Below are positions 1-8,416 of a DNA stretch of 64,000 nt, piece by piece (within the stretch, counting starts at the first letter, position 1; each line of letters starts with the position of its first letter). Location of the stretch: positions 62,001 through 126,000 of the forward strand of contig NZ_AOFD01000002.1 of NCBI RefSeq assembly GCF_000332815.1, written 5' to 3'. Origin of the DNA: Arthrobacter nitrophenolicus (lineage in GTDB: Bacteria > Actinomycetota > Actinomycetes > Actinomycetales > Micrococcaceae). The notes beneath the pieces were generated by a model that saw nothing but the letters and a program-made list of their open reading frames with translations, did no database searches and was not told the origin of the DNA. Made by a program: the position numbers and the translations under genes.

Positions 1-1237
1 GCCGCTGGGCGCGGGGGGCAAGGGTGTGTTCCAGCACCAGCGAGGCTGCACCGATGGCACCCACGTCCTCCCCCACGCCGGTCCCCACCACCTCGATGGG
101 GTGGATCAGCCGGGCCGCACTGTTGGCATCCAGCACCGGCGGAACCTTCGCCAGGAAACGTTCTGCCATGCCGCTCCAGAAGGGGCCGCCGAAGACCACG
201 CGTTCGACGTCCAGGGTGTTGGTGACCACCGATACCGCCCGGGCAACCAGCACGGCGGACTTGTCGATGATGGCGGCAGCGCGCTGGTCGCCGGCGTCGG
301 CCAGTTCGCAGAGCCTGGCGAAGCTTTGCTGGATCTCGGCGCCGCTGTTTCCGGCACGGGAGCCGTCCAGGATGCCGGCAGCCTCGGCTTCCGCCACGAG
401 GACCTGGGGGATGCAGGAGGATTTCACGCAGCCCCGCAGCCCGCAGTCGCACTCGGGCCCGTCAGGGTCCACCACAATATGGCCGATCTCGCCGGCATTG
501 CCGGACGTTCCCCGCACCACTTCATCATTGAGCACTATGCCGCAGCCGATGCCGGTACCCATGTACATGAACACGAAGCTGCCCGCGCCGCTGGGTCCGC
601 CGGCCCATGTTTCGGCGACAGCGGCACTTGTCACGTCCTTGTCCACGAGGACCGAGTAGCCGGTGGCGTCCGAGAGCGCATTGCGCAGCTCCACCCGGTC
701 CCAGCCCGGCAGCAGCGGCGGGTCCACCACAGTTCCGTTGTCCAGGTCGATGGGACCCGGTGCCGCGACCCCGAGGCCGGCAATCCGGTCCCGGTCTACC
801 CCTGAGTCCTCCACAAGCTGGCCGATTTCGGCCGCGATGGTGCTGATCACGGCGGACGGATCGTTGCCGCCCGGGGTCTTGATCCGCGAGTGCCGCACCA
901 CGGCGCCCACGAGGTCAAGGACCACGAAGGTTGTGACGGCGGGATCGAGGTGGACGCCCAGGGCGTACATGCCGCGGGGGTTGAGGCGGAGGATGGTGCG
1001 GGGCTTTCCGGGCCCGCTGCCTTCCTTGCCGGCTTCGACAATGAGGTTCTGGTCCAGGAGGCGGCGGGAGATATTGGAAATGGTCTGCGGTGACAGACCG
1101 ACGATTCCTGCGAGCTCAACGCGGCTCAGCCCGCCCGAGGACCTGCGGATGGCATCAAGGATCACCGTGAGGTTGAAGTCGCCCATCCGGGGCAGGTTGG
1201 TTCCGCGCCTCGGAGAGGCCTGGCGGATCTCGGTCAC
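1..1237 (-). CDS. ROK family transcriptional regulator (3' end cut by window edge)
   Basis: The frame is open for 412 codons without a stop, so the C-terminus lies outside the window. The GTG start at 1237 follows AGGGGA by four bases. A winged-helix domain occupies roughly residues 15-75, with a recognition region around the segment GLSPQTISNISRRLL. It is followed by the ROK sugar-kinase-like fold with GTGIGCG and the zinc-binding CDCGLRGC motif, where the residue after GC that is often Glu in ROK proteins is not conserved. ROK regulators with an HTH are usually repressors of sugar genes relieved by a sugar ligand. The target is not evident here because the downstream side is missing. Family call is firm; ligand unknown. 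Confidence 0.85.
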   Translation of the reverse strand, partial: MTEIRQASPRRGTNLPRMGDFNLTVILDAIRRSSGGLSRVELAGIVGLSPQTISNISRRLLDQNLIVEAGKEGSGPGKPRTILRLNPRGMYALGVHLDPAVTTFVVLDLVGAVVRHSRIKTPGGNDPSAVISTIAAEIGQLVEDSGVDRDRIAGLGVAAPGPIDLDNGTVVDPPLLPGWDRVELRNALSDATGYSVLVDKDVTSAAVAETWAGGPSGAGSFVFMYMGTGIGCGIVLNDEVVRGTSGNAGEIGHIVVDPDGPECDCGLRGCVKSSCIPQVLVAEAEAAGILDGSRAGNSGAEIQQSFARLCELADAGDQRAAAIIDKSAVLVARAVSVVTNTLDVERVVFGGPFWSGMAERFLAKVPPVLDANSAARLIHPIEVVGTGVGEDVGAIGAASLVLEHTLAPRAQR

Positions 1238-1371
1238 GGTGTCCCCTAAACTTCTTCGGCCACGTGGTTGTGGTGCTGCTTGAATCGTACGTTACGCGTA
1301 GGCGCAGACCCATAGGGCGCGACGGCGGCGCGGCCTACTTTGCGCATACATTTACCGGACCTTGCGTACCT

Positions 1372-2538
1372 TTACTGGAACTTGCGCTTGATGCTCCGGG
1401 TCACCAGGAACTTGGGGTTCTGCCCTTCGACGGCAGTGGGTCCCACCTGGCGCTCCAGCGCCGGGAGGTAGGGCAGGTGCCGGTTGTACACGGTCCACAG
1501 TTCACCGTCCGGGGCCAGCACGCGCCCCGCGGCCTCGATCATTTTCAGCCCGGCGCCGGCATGCACTCCGGCCCCGACGTGGAACGGCGGATTCAGCAGC
1601 ACCAGGTCGGCGCTGCCGGCCTCCATGGTGCTGAGCGCGTCATCCTGCAGGACGCGGATGCGGTCCTGAAGCCCGTTCGCACGGGCAGTGGCCAGGGCGG
1701 AGGCCACGGCAGCGGCCGACTGGTCGGTGGCGGTGACGGTGGATTCGGGTGAGTGGCGGGCATACATGGCAGCGAGGATGCCGGTGCCGCAGCCGAGGTC
1801 AACAGCGTGGCGGGCGGGTTTCATGGCCGGCAGGAACGTCAGCAGGAACCGGGTGCCGATGTCCAGCTTCGGGCCGGCAAAGACGGCCCCGTGCGCGGCG
1901 ACCTCCAGGTCCAGTTCGGCAAGATGGCCGACGACGGGGAAGCGGTCCGGCTCCCGGGTTGCCTTGGTGCCGGTGGCAAGGATGACACGGGACTTTTGCC
2001 GGGCGAGCTGCGGCTGGACCGAGTCGAAGAATCTTTCCAGGACAGCATTCATGCCCAGGGACATGTGCTTGACCCGGCCACCGGCCAGCAGGGTCACACC
2101 GGCGGGCGCGTGCCGGGCCACCGCGGCCACAATTTCCTCCAGCTCAGCCAGGGTCTTCGGCAACTGCAGGAGCACGGCGTGCGCGTCCGCCAGGAGCGCG
2201 GGGCCAAGCGGCACCTGTTCAAACGCCGGCTCAGTGGCTGTGCCGGCGTCGTGCCCTGCAGCCAGCCAGTCCGCCGCGTTGAGGCGCAGCGCCCGCTCCC
2301 CCGTGACCAGGTCTTGGTGCACGCGGACCGCTGCCGGTTCCAGCACCGCCAGCGCGCCGAGGGTCAGTGCACCGTACCGGTCGCCGATGATCGCCAGCCG
2401 GCTGCCCGGGGCGACGTGGTCCCGGGCCGTCTCCAGCAGCAGCCGGTCGGTGGCATCCCACGCCTGGAGGTTGGGGGCCTCTACGTCGGGCCGCCGCCGG
2501 AGCACTTGGAAGACGTCCTCAAGACGGTTGGTTGCCAC
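1372..2538 (-). CDS. RlmG/RsmC-like class I SAM-dependent methyltransferase
   Basis: The product is 388 aa, the length expected for the two-domain RsmC/RlmG family that methylates a guanine N2 in rRNA. Residues 1-190 resemble the degenerate N-terminal methyltransferase half. The catalytic half carries the SAM-binding segment DLGCGTGI near residue 245 and the NPPFH motif near residue 312, which is typical of enzymes acting on exocyclic amino groups. The start is GTG at 2538 with only a weak purine run upstream. It lies 63 bases downstream of the flavin monooxygenase on the same strand. The exact rRNA target (G1835 of 23S versus G1207 of 16S in E. coli numbering) cannot be fixed from sequence alone. 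Confidence 0.8.
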   Translation of the reverse strand: MATNRLEDVFQVLRRRPDVEAPNLQAWDATDRLLLETARDHVAPGSRLAIIGDRYGALTLGALAVLEPAAVRVHQDLVTGERALRLNAADWLAAGHDAGTATEPAFEQVPLGPALLADAHAVLLQLPKTLAELEEIVAAVARHAPAGVTLLAGGRVKHMSLGMNAVLERFFDSVQPQLARQKSRVILATGTKATREPDRFPVVGHLAELDLEVAAHGAVFAGPKLDIGTRFLLTFLPAMKPARHAVDLGCGTGILAAMYARHSPESTVTATDQSAAAVASALATARANGLQDRIRVLQDDALSTMEAGSADLVLLNPPFHVGAGVHAGAGLKMIEAAGRVLAPDGELWTVYNRHLPYLPALERQVGPTAVEGQNPKFLVTRSIKRKFQ

Positions 2539-2601
2539 TGATGCCTGCTGCTTTCTGCTGTTCCCGATGCCCGGCCCGCGCTTTCACGTCGGAAAACGGG
2601 G

Positions 2602-3683
2602 TCAGCCCCACGTTACCGTTTCCGCGGCGGGAGCTACTCCTGGCAGCTTCAGGATGGCGGCCACGGCCGCGCGGCCCGCCCGGTTGGCTCCGATGGTGGA
2701 CGACGACGGCCCGTAACCCACCAGGTGCACGCGCGGTTCGGCCGCCACCCGTGTTCCGTCCATGACGATTCCACCGCCGGGCCCGCGCAGGTGAAGCGGC
2801 GCCAGATGCTCGAGCTCGGCACGGAATCCGGTGGCCCAGAGGATGACGTCGGCCCTCAGGAGACTCCCGTCTGCCAGGCGCACCCCGTCCGGCTCAATGG
2901 CCATGAACATGGGTTGCCGGTCCAGCGCGCCCCGTGCCGAAGCAGCCCGGAGTGCTGGCGTCCAGATCAGCCCCGTCACCGACACCACGCTCTGCGGCGG
3001 CAGACCCTTGCGGACCCGCTCCTCCACGAGCGCCACCGCGTCGTGTCCCGCCCGGGCGTCAAACTCCGCATCCCGCCACACCGGTTCCCGCCTGGTGAAC
3101 CAGCTGGTGGAGGTCACCTGCGAGATTTCGTCCAGAAGTCCGACGGCGGAGATCCCGCCGCCCACCACGATGACATGCAGGCCGGCAAACTCCTCGGCGG
3201 AAACGTAGTCGGCCACGTGCAGCTGTCTGCCCCGGAAGGTGGACTGCCCCGGTAGATGGGCCAGAACGGCCGGGTCCAGGTGCCCGTGGCGTTGATGACC
3301 GCCTTTGCCGCCCACTCGCCGTCGGAGGTGGAAATCGCCAGCCTGCCCGCCGGGTCGGTATCTTCGCGGCTGACCGAGCGGACCTTCACGGGGCGCCGGA
3401 CAGCGAGGCCCAGTTCTTCCTCATAATCACGGAAGTAGCGGGTCAGGAATTCTGAACTGGGTTCGGAGGGGTCGACGGCGGGTTTCGCGATGCCCGGAAG
3501 GTCGCTGATCCCGTTGACGGTGGCCATCCGAAGGCTCCGCCACCGGTGCCGCCACGCACCGCCCGGCCCTTCTTCGGCGTCGAGCACCACGTAGTGGAGC
3601 CCGCGGCGCTGCAGATGGTAGGCGGCGGACAGCCCCGCCTGGCCCGCCCCGATCACGGCGACGTCGACGCGGGCAGAATTCAC
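2602..3683 (-). CDS. Flavin-containing monooxygenase / NAD(P)-binding oxidoreductase (frame broken once)
   Basis: Two overlapping frames encode one protein of about 360 aa. The N-terminal part has the FAD Rossmann motif GAGQAGLSAAYHL near residue 10. The second part carries the NADPH Rossmann motif VVGGGISAVG near 185 and the ATGFR segment near 300 that is typical of FMO and CzcO-like proteins. The break is near 3247: reading TACC followed by GGGGCAG needs one more C to give WPIYPGQSTF. With that base restored the length becomes divisible by three. Start is GTG at 3683. It is divergent from the cyclopropane synthase. Such proteins oxidise small nucleophilic or lipid-like substrates; the substrate is unknown. 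Confidence 0.8.
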
Positions 3684-3799
3684 TCCCCCATGATAGTCGG
3701 GCGGGGGGTTCCGGCTTTAGGGTTGGCCCAAGGAACCGGCCCGGGAGGGCACGGCAAGGTTACCCGGGGCGGCCCGGGCTGTACGGGAAGGCAGCCACC

Positions 3800-5122
3800 A
3801 TGAGGAGAGACCACGGTGCGGCAGCAAAACTGGCCAAGGCATTGGGCATCGTGTTGGGAACCGAACAGATACCACTGCGCCTGAAGGCCTGGGACGGTTC
3901 CGAAGCCGGCCCGGAGGGGGCACCCGTCCTGGAATTCCGTTCCCGGCGGGCCCTGCGCCGGATGCTGTGGTCGCCCGGGCAGCTGGGGATGAGCAGGGCT
4001 TACGTCGCCGGCGAGATCGATGCGCCCGGGGACGTCTTCGAAGCCTTCTCGGCGTTGAGTTCGGTGGGAAAATTCACCGAGCCCGGTCCATTCCGGCCGC
4101 CCACCCCCGCCGAACTCTGGTCCCTGGTCCGCACCGCCATCCGGCTGGGGGCCCTGGGCCCCAATCCGGCGCCGCCACCCGAGGAGGCCCGGATCCAGCG
4201 CAAAGGCAGGCTGCATTCGCGCCGCCGGGACTCGGCCGCCATTTCACACCACTACGACGTCGGCAACGACTTCTACGCCCTGGTGCTGGGGCCGTCAATG
4301 GTGTACTCGTGCGCCGTCTGGCCCGGGGATGCTGAGGGTATGCGGGGCCCGACGGCAGGCGCCCGCCTGGTGGAGGGGCTGGACGCGGCACAGGAAGCGA
4401 AGCTGGACCTTGTCTGCCGGAAGCTGGACCTGAAACCCGGCATGCGCGTGCTGGACGTGGGCTGCGGCTGGGGCAGTTTCGCCCTGCACGCGGCGGGAAA
4501 GTACGGGGCCACCGTGGTGGGCGTAACGCTTTCGGCGGAACAGGCGGTCCTCGCCCGGAAACGCGCAGCAGATGCCGGGCTGACGGACAAGGTGGACATC
4601 CGGGTCCAGGACTACCGGGACATACCGGACGGGCCGTTTGATGCGGTCAGTTCCATCGGCATGTCTGAGCATGTGGGGCGTGAACATACCCCCGGCTACG
4701 CGGCGGCACTGTTTGCGCTGCTGCGGCCCGGCGGCCGGCTGCTCAACCACGCCATTTCCTGGAACGCCGGACCCACAAAGCCGGATCCGGATTCGTTTAT
4801 CCCCCGGTATGTCTTTCCCGACGGCGAGATGATCAGCCTCGGCGAGATGGTTGCGGCCCTGGAGTCCGCCGGTTTCGAGGTCCTGGACGTGGAGGCGCTG
4901 CGCCGCCACTACGCCTTGACGCTGCGCGCGTGGGTCAGGCGGCTGGAGGAGAACTGGGACCAGGCGGCCGGGCTGGCCGGCCTGGGCCGGGCCCGGGTGT
5001 GGCGGCTGTACATGGCTTCCAGCGCGCTGGGCTTTGAGAACAACCTGACCGGAGTGAACCAGGTCCTGGTGCAGCGGCCAGGCGGAGAGGAACCTCCGCT
5101 GCGCCTGACAGCCTGGCTCTGA
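3800..5122 (+). CDS. cfa: Cyclopropane-fatty-acyl-phospholipid synthase family methyltransferase
   Basis: The 440-aa product matches the length and layout of CFA synthases: an N-terminal lipid-binding region of about 140 residues, then a SAM methyltransferase domain with VLDVGCGWGSFA near residue 217 and SIGMSEHVG near 287. The enzyme transfers a methylene or methyl carbon from SAM to the double bond of membrane phospholipid acyl chains. In actinobacteria related proteins also make 10-methyl branched (tuberculostearic-type) acids, so the exact product is open. ATG at 3800 is preceded by GGAAGG. The 116-bp gap to the divergent monooxygenase must hold both promoters. A strong hairpin follows at 5148. 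Confidence 0.88.
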   Translation: MRRDHGAAAKLAKALGIVLGTEQIPLRLKAWDGSEAGPEGAPVLEFRSRRALRRMLWSPGQLGMSRAYVAGEIDAPGDVFEAFSALSSVGKFTEPGPFRPPTPAELWSLVRTAIRLGALGPNPAPPPEEARIQRKGRLHSRRRDSAAISHHYDVGNDFYALVLGPSMVYSCAVWPGDAEGMRGPTAGARLVEGLDAAQEAKLDLVCRKLDLKPGMRVLDVGCGWGSFALHAAGKYGATVVGVTLSAEQAVLARKRAADAGLTDKVDIRVQDYRDIPDGPFDAVSSIGMSEHVGREHTPGYAAALFALLRPGGRLLNHAISWNAGPTKPDPDSFIPRYVFPDGEMISLGEMVAALESAGFEVLDVEALRRHYALTLRAWVRRLEENWDQAAGLAGLGRARVWRLYMASSALGFENNLTGVNQVLVQRPGGEEPPLRLTAWL

Positions 5123-5147
5123 CGCGCGGGGTCCGGATTTAAAGCAG

Positions 5148-5180
5148 AAGAGGAACCATCCTTGAAGGATGGTTCCTCTT
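5148..5180. terminator. Bidirectional rho-independent terminator
   Basis: A perfect 14-bp stem (5148-5161 with 5167-5180, arm AAGAGGAACCATCC) encloses a 5-base loop. A T-rich run follows on the plus strand, and a short T run on the minus strand. It separates cfa (plus) from the first tRNA-Ala (minus) and can end both transcripts. Confidence 0.85.
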
Positions 5181-5204
5181 TCCTTCTCCTGGTGGAGAAT
5201 CGGG

Positions 5205-5277
5205 TGGAGCTGAGGGGACTCGAACCCCTGACCCCCTGCATGCCATGCAGGTGCGCTACCAGCTGCGCCACAGCCCC
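5205..5277 (-). tRNA. tRNA-Ala(GGC), copy 1
   Basis: A 73-nt cloverleaf: 7-bp acceptor GGGGCTG/CAGCTCC, D stem GCGC, anticodon stem CCTGC with loop ATGGCAT (anticodon GGC), T arm AGGGG-TTCGAGT-CCCCT, discriminator A. The CCA end is not encoded. It is identical to the copy at 5486-5558. Confidence 0.95.
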
Positions 5278-5309
5278 GTACTTTTGCCGTTCCGGTCGAA
5301 TTCCCCGGA

Positions 5310-5349
5310 GCAACCTGACCAGCTTAATGCACTTTTGCGGATGCACCAA
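5310..5349 (-). promoter_or_regulatory. Probable promoter of tRNA-Ala copy 1
   Basis: On the minus strand TTGGTG (5344-5349) and TAAGCT (5321-5326) are separated by 17 bases. The following segment ends in GGTTGC at 5310, about 33 bases from the tRNA 5' end. The -10 and initial region resemble those of tRNA-Ala copy 2 and tRNA-His. Confidence 0.55.
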
Positions 5350-5442
5350 ATCGGGAAAGTCTGCGGCGTGCAGCCCATAAGGAGGGCGACTGGAGCAGCC
5401 CGTGGATGGGGTCCGGAGGCCGTCGACTTCCTGGCGGGAAAC

Positions 5443-5479
5443 AAAAAATCCGCCGGAATCAGATGATTCCGGCGGATTT
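5443..5479 (-). terminator. Rho-independent terminator of tRNA-Ala copy 2
   Basis: A perfect 15-bp stem (5446-5460 with 5465-5479, arm AAATCCGCCGGAATC) with loop AGAT is followed on the minus strand by six T residues. It begins 6 bases after the tRNA 3' end, so each alanine tRNA is its own transcription unit. Confidence 0.9.
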
Positions 5480-5485
5480 GTCCGG

Positions 5486-5558
5486 TGGAGCTGAGGGGAC
5501 TCGAACCCCTGACCCCCTGCATGCCATGCAGGTGCGCTACCAGCTGCGCCACAGCCCC
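5486..5558 (-). tRNA. tRNA-Ala(GGC), copy 2
   Basis: Identical over all 73 nt to the copy at 5205-5277, with anticodon GGC. The flanks are different, so the duplication is limited to the gene itself or is old. Confidence 0.95.
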
Positions 5559-5602
5559 GGATTGTTGCTGCTCTTTCAAGCTTTCTCCGGGTCTCCCCCG
5601 AA

Positions 5603-5643
5603 GCAACTCAAATATCTTAGAACAGCAATTCCGAAAATTCCAA
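5603..5643 (-). promoter_or_regulatory. Probable promoter of tRNA-Ala copy 2
   Basis: On the minus strand TTGGAA (5638-5643) and TAAGAT (5614-5619) are separated by 18 bases. The -10 hexamer continues into ATTTGAGTTGC, which is shared with the tRNA-His promoter at 63879. Confidence 0.6.
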
Positions 5644-5674
5644 ATCGGGAATATTCGCCGCGCCGGTGCGCCAG

Positions 5675-6076
5675 CTACTCGCCTTCGGAAGCTGCCGCTG
5701 CCTTCGCGGAGGCGTCGTCACCGAGCTGGAGGTCCACCACGGGGCAGTCCTTCCAGAGACGCTCGAGGGCGTAGAACACCCGGTCCTCTTCATGCTGGAC
5801 GTGGATGACAATGTCGGAGTAGTCCAGCAGGACCCAGCGGCCACCCGAGCGGCCTTCACGGCGCACCGGCCGCAGGTCCTGCTTGGCCAGCTCTTCCTCG
5901 ATACCGTCCACAATGGCGTTGACCTGGCGTTCGCTGGGCGCGGAGGCGATGAGGAACACGTCCGCCAGCGCCAGCCGCTCACTGACGTCAAGTGCCACGA
6001 TGTCCTGGGCGATCTTGTCCGCGGCCGCCTTTGCGGCGGTGCGGGCTATGGTGATGGATGAATCTGATGCAGTCAC
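5675..6076 (-). CDS. rsfS: Ribosome silencing factor RsfS
   Basis: The 133-aa product has the RsfS/DUF143 core: LALADVFLIASAPSERQ near residues 35-50, GRWVLLDYSDIVIHV near 85-100 and a C-terminal FYALERLW. The protein binds uL14 on the 50S subunit and blocks subunit joining when nutrients fall. The GTG start at 6076 is chosen because AAGGAG lies five bases upstream and the family begins close to this point; the open frame extends 37 codons further but without a ribosome site. It is downstream of nadD in the order conserved across bacteria, separated by one membrane-protein gene. Confidence 0.93.
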   Translation of the reverse strand: MTASDSSITIARTAAKAAADKIAQDIVALDVSERLALADVFLIASAPSERQVNAIVDGIEEELAKQDLRPVRREGRSGGRWVLLDYSDIVIHVQHEEDRVFYALERLWKDCPVVDLQLGDDASAKAAAASEGE

Positions 6077-6114
6077 GGGACTCCTTGTTGGTGAAAAATG
6101 TGGGGGCTCGCCGG

Positions 6115-7428
6115 TCAGCTGGAGATGCCGCTGATAATCAGGAAGATGCCTGAGATGAGCGCCACGATGCCGAAAAGCAGGATGCACAGCTGCAGTACCC
6201 GGTTCCGCTTTGCCCGGGCCAGTCCGGCAGTGGCCGCGTCCAGGGGGTCGAGCCCGTAGGCTGAACTGGCCGGGACCCTGGGCAGTTCATCAGCGAGTCC
6301 CTCGGACTGGTCTTCCGGGAAGACAACAGCCTTGGGACGGGTGGCCGCGCGGGCGGCAGCCTCGGCGCGGGCGATGACCTGGGAACGGCCGGATGCACTG
6401 TTCGCCGCTGCCTGGTTGGGCCGGCTGGCGGGACGCCGCTGCTTGCTTGTGCCGGCAGGCGGGACCTTTGTACCGGGGCGGGTGGCAACGGGTACGTGGG
6501 AGGTGGCCGGCGGCTTCATCACCGGGCGGTCGATGCCGGGAACCTGCACAAACTCAAGCGGTGTGACCATGGCCAGGTTGCTGGCTGTTGACGGGCCGGG
6601 GCGCTCCTGGGAGGCTGCGTCTTTGGTGGCCGGGTCCTTCGCGGGGACCGGTTGCGTGCCTGCCTGCTCGGCAAGTTTTTGCTTGGCGAGGGCGCGGCGG
6701 TTCATGACGGCGGCTCGTTCGGCGAGGGCAATCTGCTCCGCCAGAATGTCGGGGTCCACCGCTTCCGGATCCATGGAGGCAATGTGCTCCATTTTGGCGA
6801 TCTGGTTCCTGGCCTGCTCCGCGATCAGTGCCCTGGCAGCAAGGGCCTGCTCAACCGTCATACCCTCCGGTCCCCCGGAGCGGGCAGCGGCGGCCGGTCC
6901 TCCCTTGGCGGGCGGGTTCTTCGCGGCGGGCGGCGTCTTGGCCGCAGGCGAGTCGGCATCCTGTGCCCGCTGCGGCTTGTGGCCCGCCGCGGCGGCAGGT
7001 TCGGCGGGAGCAGCCGAAGGACCCGCGGCAGGCGGAACGATGGGGTTGGCGGCGGTCAGCGCCTGTTCCTTGAGCTGCTGCAGGCGGAGCTGGCGCCGGG
7101 TGGGCGGACCACCGGCGGCGAGCTGGCCTTCTTTTTCTTCCAGCTCTTTGATGGTGCGCAATGCTGCGCGGTCCCGGGCCCGGATCTGGGACGACCGCTG
7201 GGTGGAAACCGGGTCGGCAGTCTTGGCGGCGGCCGCCTGCGCGCCGGCGGCAGGAGGGGTCGCATCAGCGCCCGGGCCTGCCGGGCGCTTGGCGTCCGGC
7301 AGCGCCGCAGGCTGCCGGTCAGTGGCAGGGGCAAGCTGCTCCGGGCCTGTGGACACGGACGCCTGCTGGGCGTCCCTGGCCTTCCGGAGTTCCCGGCGGC
7401 TGCGGATGGGGGGCTGTTCCTGGCTCAT
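6115..7428 (-). CDS. Ala/Pro-rich hypothetical protein with one C-terminal membrane helix
   Basis: The 437-aa product starts MSQEQPPIRSRRELRKARDA at 7428, 7 bases after the nadD stop. Residues 1-170 are low-complexity (Ala, Pro, Gln, basic). Two helical, charged segments follow: one around ALRTIKELEEKEGQ, and one near residues 215-275 containing EQALAARALIAEQA and AEQIALAERAAVMN, both likely coiled-coil. A single hydrophobic helix, LCILLFGIVALISGIFLII, ends the protein about 3 residues from the stop. This predicts a cytoplasmic domain on a C-terminal tail anchor. I recognise no domain. It sits between nadD and rsfS, so it is probably co-transcribed with them. The ribosome site (GAGTT) is weak. 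Confidence 0.75.
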   Translation of the reverse strand: MSQEQPPIRSRRELRKARDAQQASVSTGPEQLAPATDRQPAALPDAKRPAGPGADATPPAAGAQAAAAKTADPVSTQRSSQIRARDRAALRTIKELEEKEGQLAAGGPPTRRQLRLQQLKEQALTAANPIVPPAAGPSAAPAEPAAAAGHKPQRAQDADSPAAKTPPAAKNPPAKGGPAAAARSGGPEGMTVEQALAARALIAEQARNQIAKMEHIASMDPEAVDPDILAEQIALAERAAVMNRRALAKQKLAEQAGTQPVPAKDPATKDAASQERPGPSTASNLAMVTPLEFVQVPGIDRPVMKPPATSHVPVATRPGTKVPPAGTSKQRRPASRPNQAAANSASGRSQVIARAEAAARAATRPKAVVFPEDQSEGLADELPRVPASSAYGLDPLDAATAGLARAKRNRVLQLCILLFGIVALISGIFLIISGISS

Positions 7429-7435
7429 TGAGAAC

Positions 7436-8092
7436 TCATTCAGTACTGGCTGGTTCACGTGCTTCGGAGGATGGCTGGTTCCCGTCCGCCGGCACCTGGG
7501 CATAGAGACCGTACTTGGCGATGTACTGCACCACACCGTCCGGCACCAGGTACCAGACGGGGTCGTGCGCCGCGACCCGGGCCCGGCAGTCCGTGGAGGA
7601 GATGGCCATGGCGGGCACTTCGAGCAGGCTGACGTCGTCCCGTCCCATGCCGTCCAGCACGTGGCCCGGGCGGGTGACGCCGACGAAATGGGCCAGCGAC
7701 CACAGTTCGTCGATGTCCTTCCAGGACAGGATCTGGGCCAGGGCGTCCGCCCCGGTGATGAAGAAGAGATCCGCATCCGGACGCTGCGCGCGCAGGTCAC
7801 GAAGGGTGTCAATGGTGTAGGTGGGGCCCGGACGCTCGATGTCCACCCGGCTCACGGTGAAGCGCGGATTCGAGGCCGTGGCAATCACCGTCATGAGGTA
7901 CCGGTGCTCGGGCTCGCTGACCTGTTTGTGGGACTTCTGCCACGGCTGGCCGGTGGGGACGAAAACCACCTCGTCCAGGTCGAACTCGGCGGCAACTTCG
8001 CTGGCAGCAACCAGGTGGCCGTGATGGATGGGGTCGAACGTCCCACCCATCACGCCCAGGCGCAGCCTGCGGCCGGGGCCGCTGTGGCGCAA
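7436..8092 (-). CDS. nadD: Nicotinate-nucleotide adenylyltransferase
   Basis: NadD joins nicotinate mononucleotide and ATP to make NaAD in NAD synthesis. The 218-aa product has the nucleotidyltransferase motif [11 protein letters not shown] near residue 16, [14 protein letters not shown] in the middle and the C-terminal [10 protein letters not shown], which corresponds to the family's ISSTxIR motif. The start is uncertain: TTG at 8092 gives the full open frame, while GTG and ATG codons just before GGTFDP also fit. No clear ribosome site is seen, so translation may be coupled to the small membrane protein that ends 13 bases upstream. Confidence 0.93.
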   Translation of the reverse strand: MRHSGPGRRLRLGVMGGTFDPIHHGHLVAASEVAAEFDLDEVVFVPTGQPWQKSHKQVSEPEHRYLMTVIATASNPRFTVSRVDIERPGPTYTIDTLRDLRAQRPDADLFFITGADALAQILSWKDIDELWSLAHFVGVTRPGHVLDGMGRDDVSLLEVPAMAISSTDCRARVAAHDPVWYLVPDGVVQYIAKYGLYAQVPADGNQPSSEAREPASTE

Positions 8093-8105
8093 AACGCGGG
8101 AAATG

Positions 8106-8336
8106 TTAGTGGCCCTGCCCGTGATCGTGCTTGTTCGGGTGCTGGCGGTGCGGATCCGCGTGCTCCTCGGTCGCAGCGTGGCGGTTGCCCAGGTTCTTGT
8201 AGGAGAGGGTGATGAACATCAGCACCAGGAAGATGGCGAAGATGACCACGCCGAAGACCCACGGCTCAGCCCACAACGGCGCGAGTTCGTGTTCTTCGCC
8301 TTCGGCGACGGTCATGGCGATCTGCTGGAGCAGCAT
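8106..8336 (-). CDS. Small single-pass membrane protein, unknown function
   Basis: The 76-aa product has an acidic N-terminus, one strong membrane helix around residues 27-46 ([20 protein letters not shown]) and a His/Asp-rich basic tail ending [11 protein letters not shown] that could bind metal. ATG at 8336 is preceded by AGGGGAG. It is encoded immediately upstream of nadD on the same strand. The helix, ribosome site and position between proA and nadD support a real gene. No function is proposed. Confidence 0.75.
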   Translation of the reverse strand: MLLQQIAMTVAEGEEHELAPLWAEPWVFGVVIFAIFLVLMFITLSYKNLGNRHAATEEHADPHRQHPNKHDHGQGH

Positions 8337-8416
8337 TTTCTCCCCTAGGGTTTCAAAGGTTGGTGGCAGCGGAAAGGTCCGCTGCTTTCTGGCGTCTGGT
8401 CTATGTTACCGCGTTG

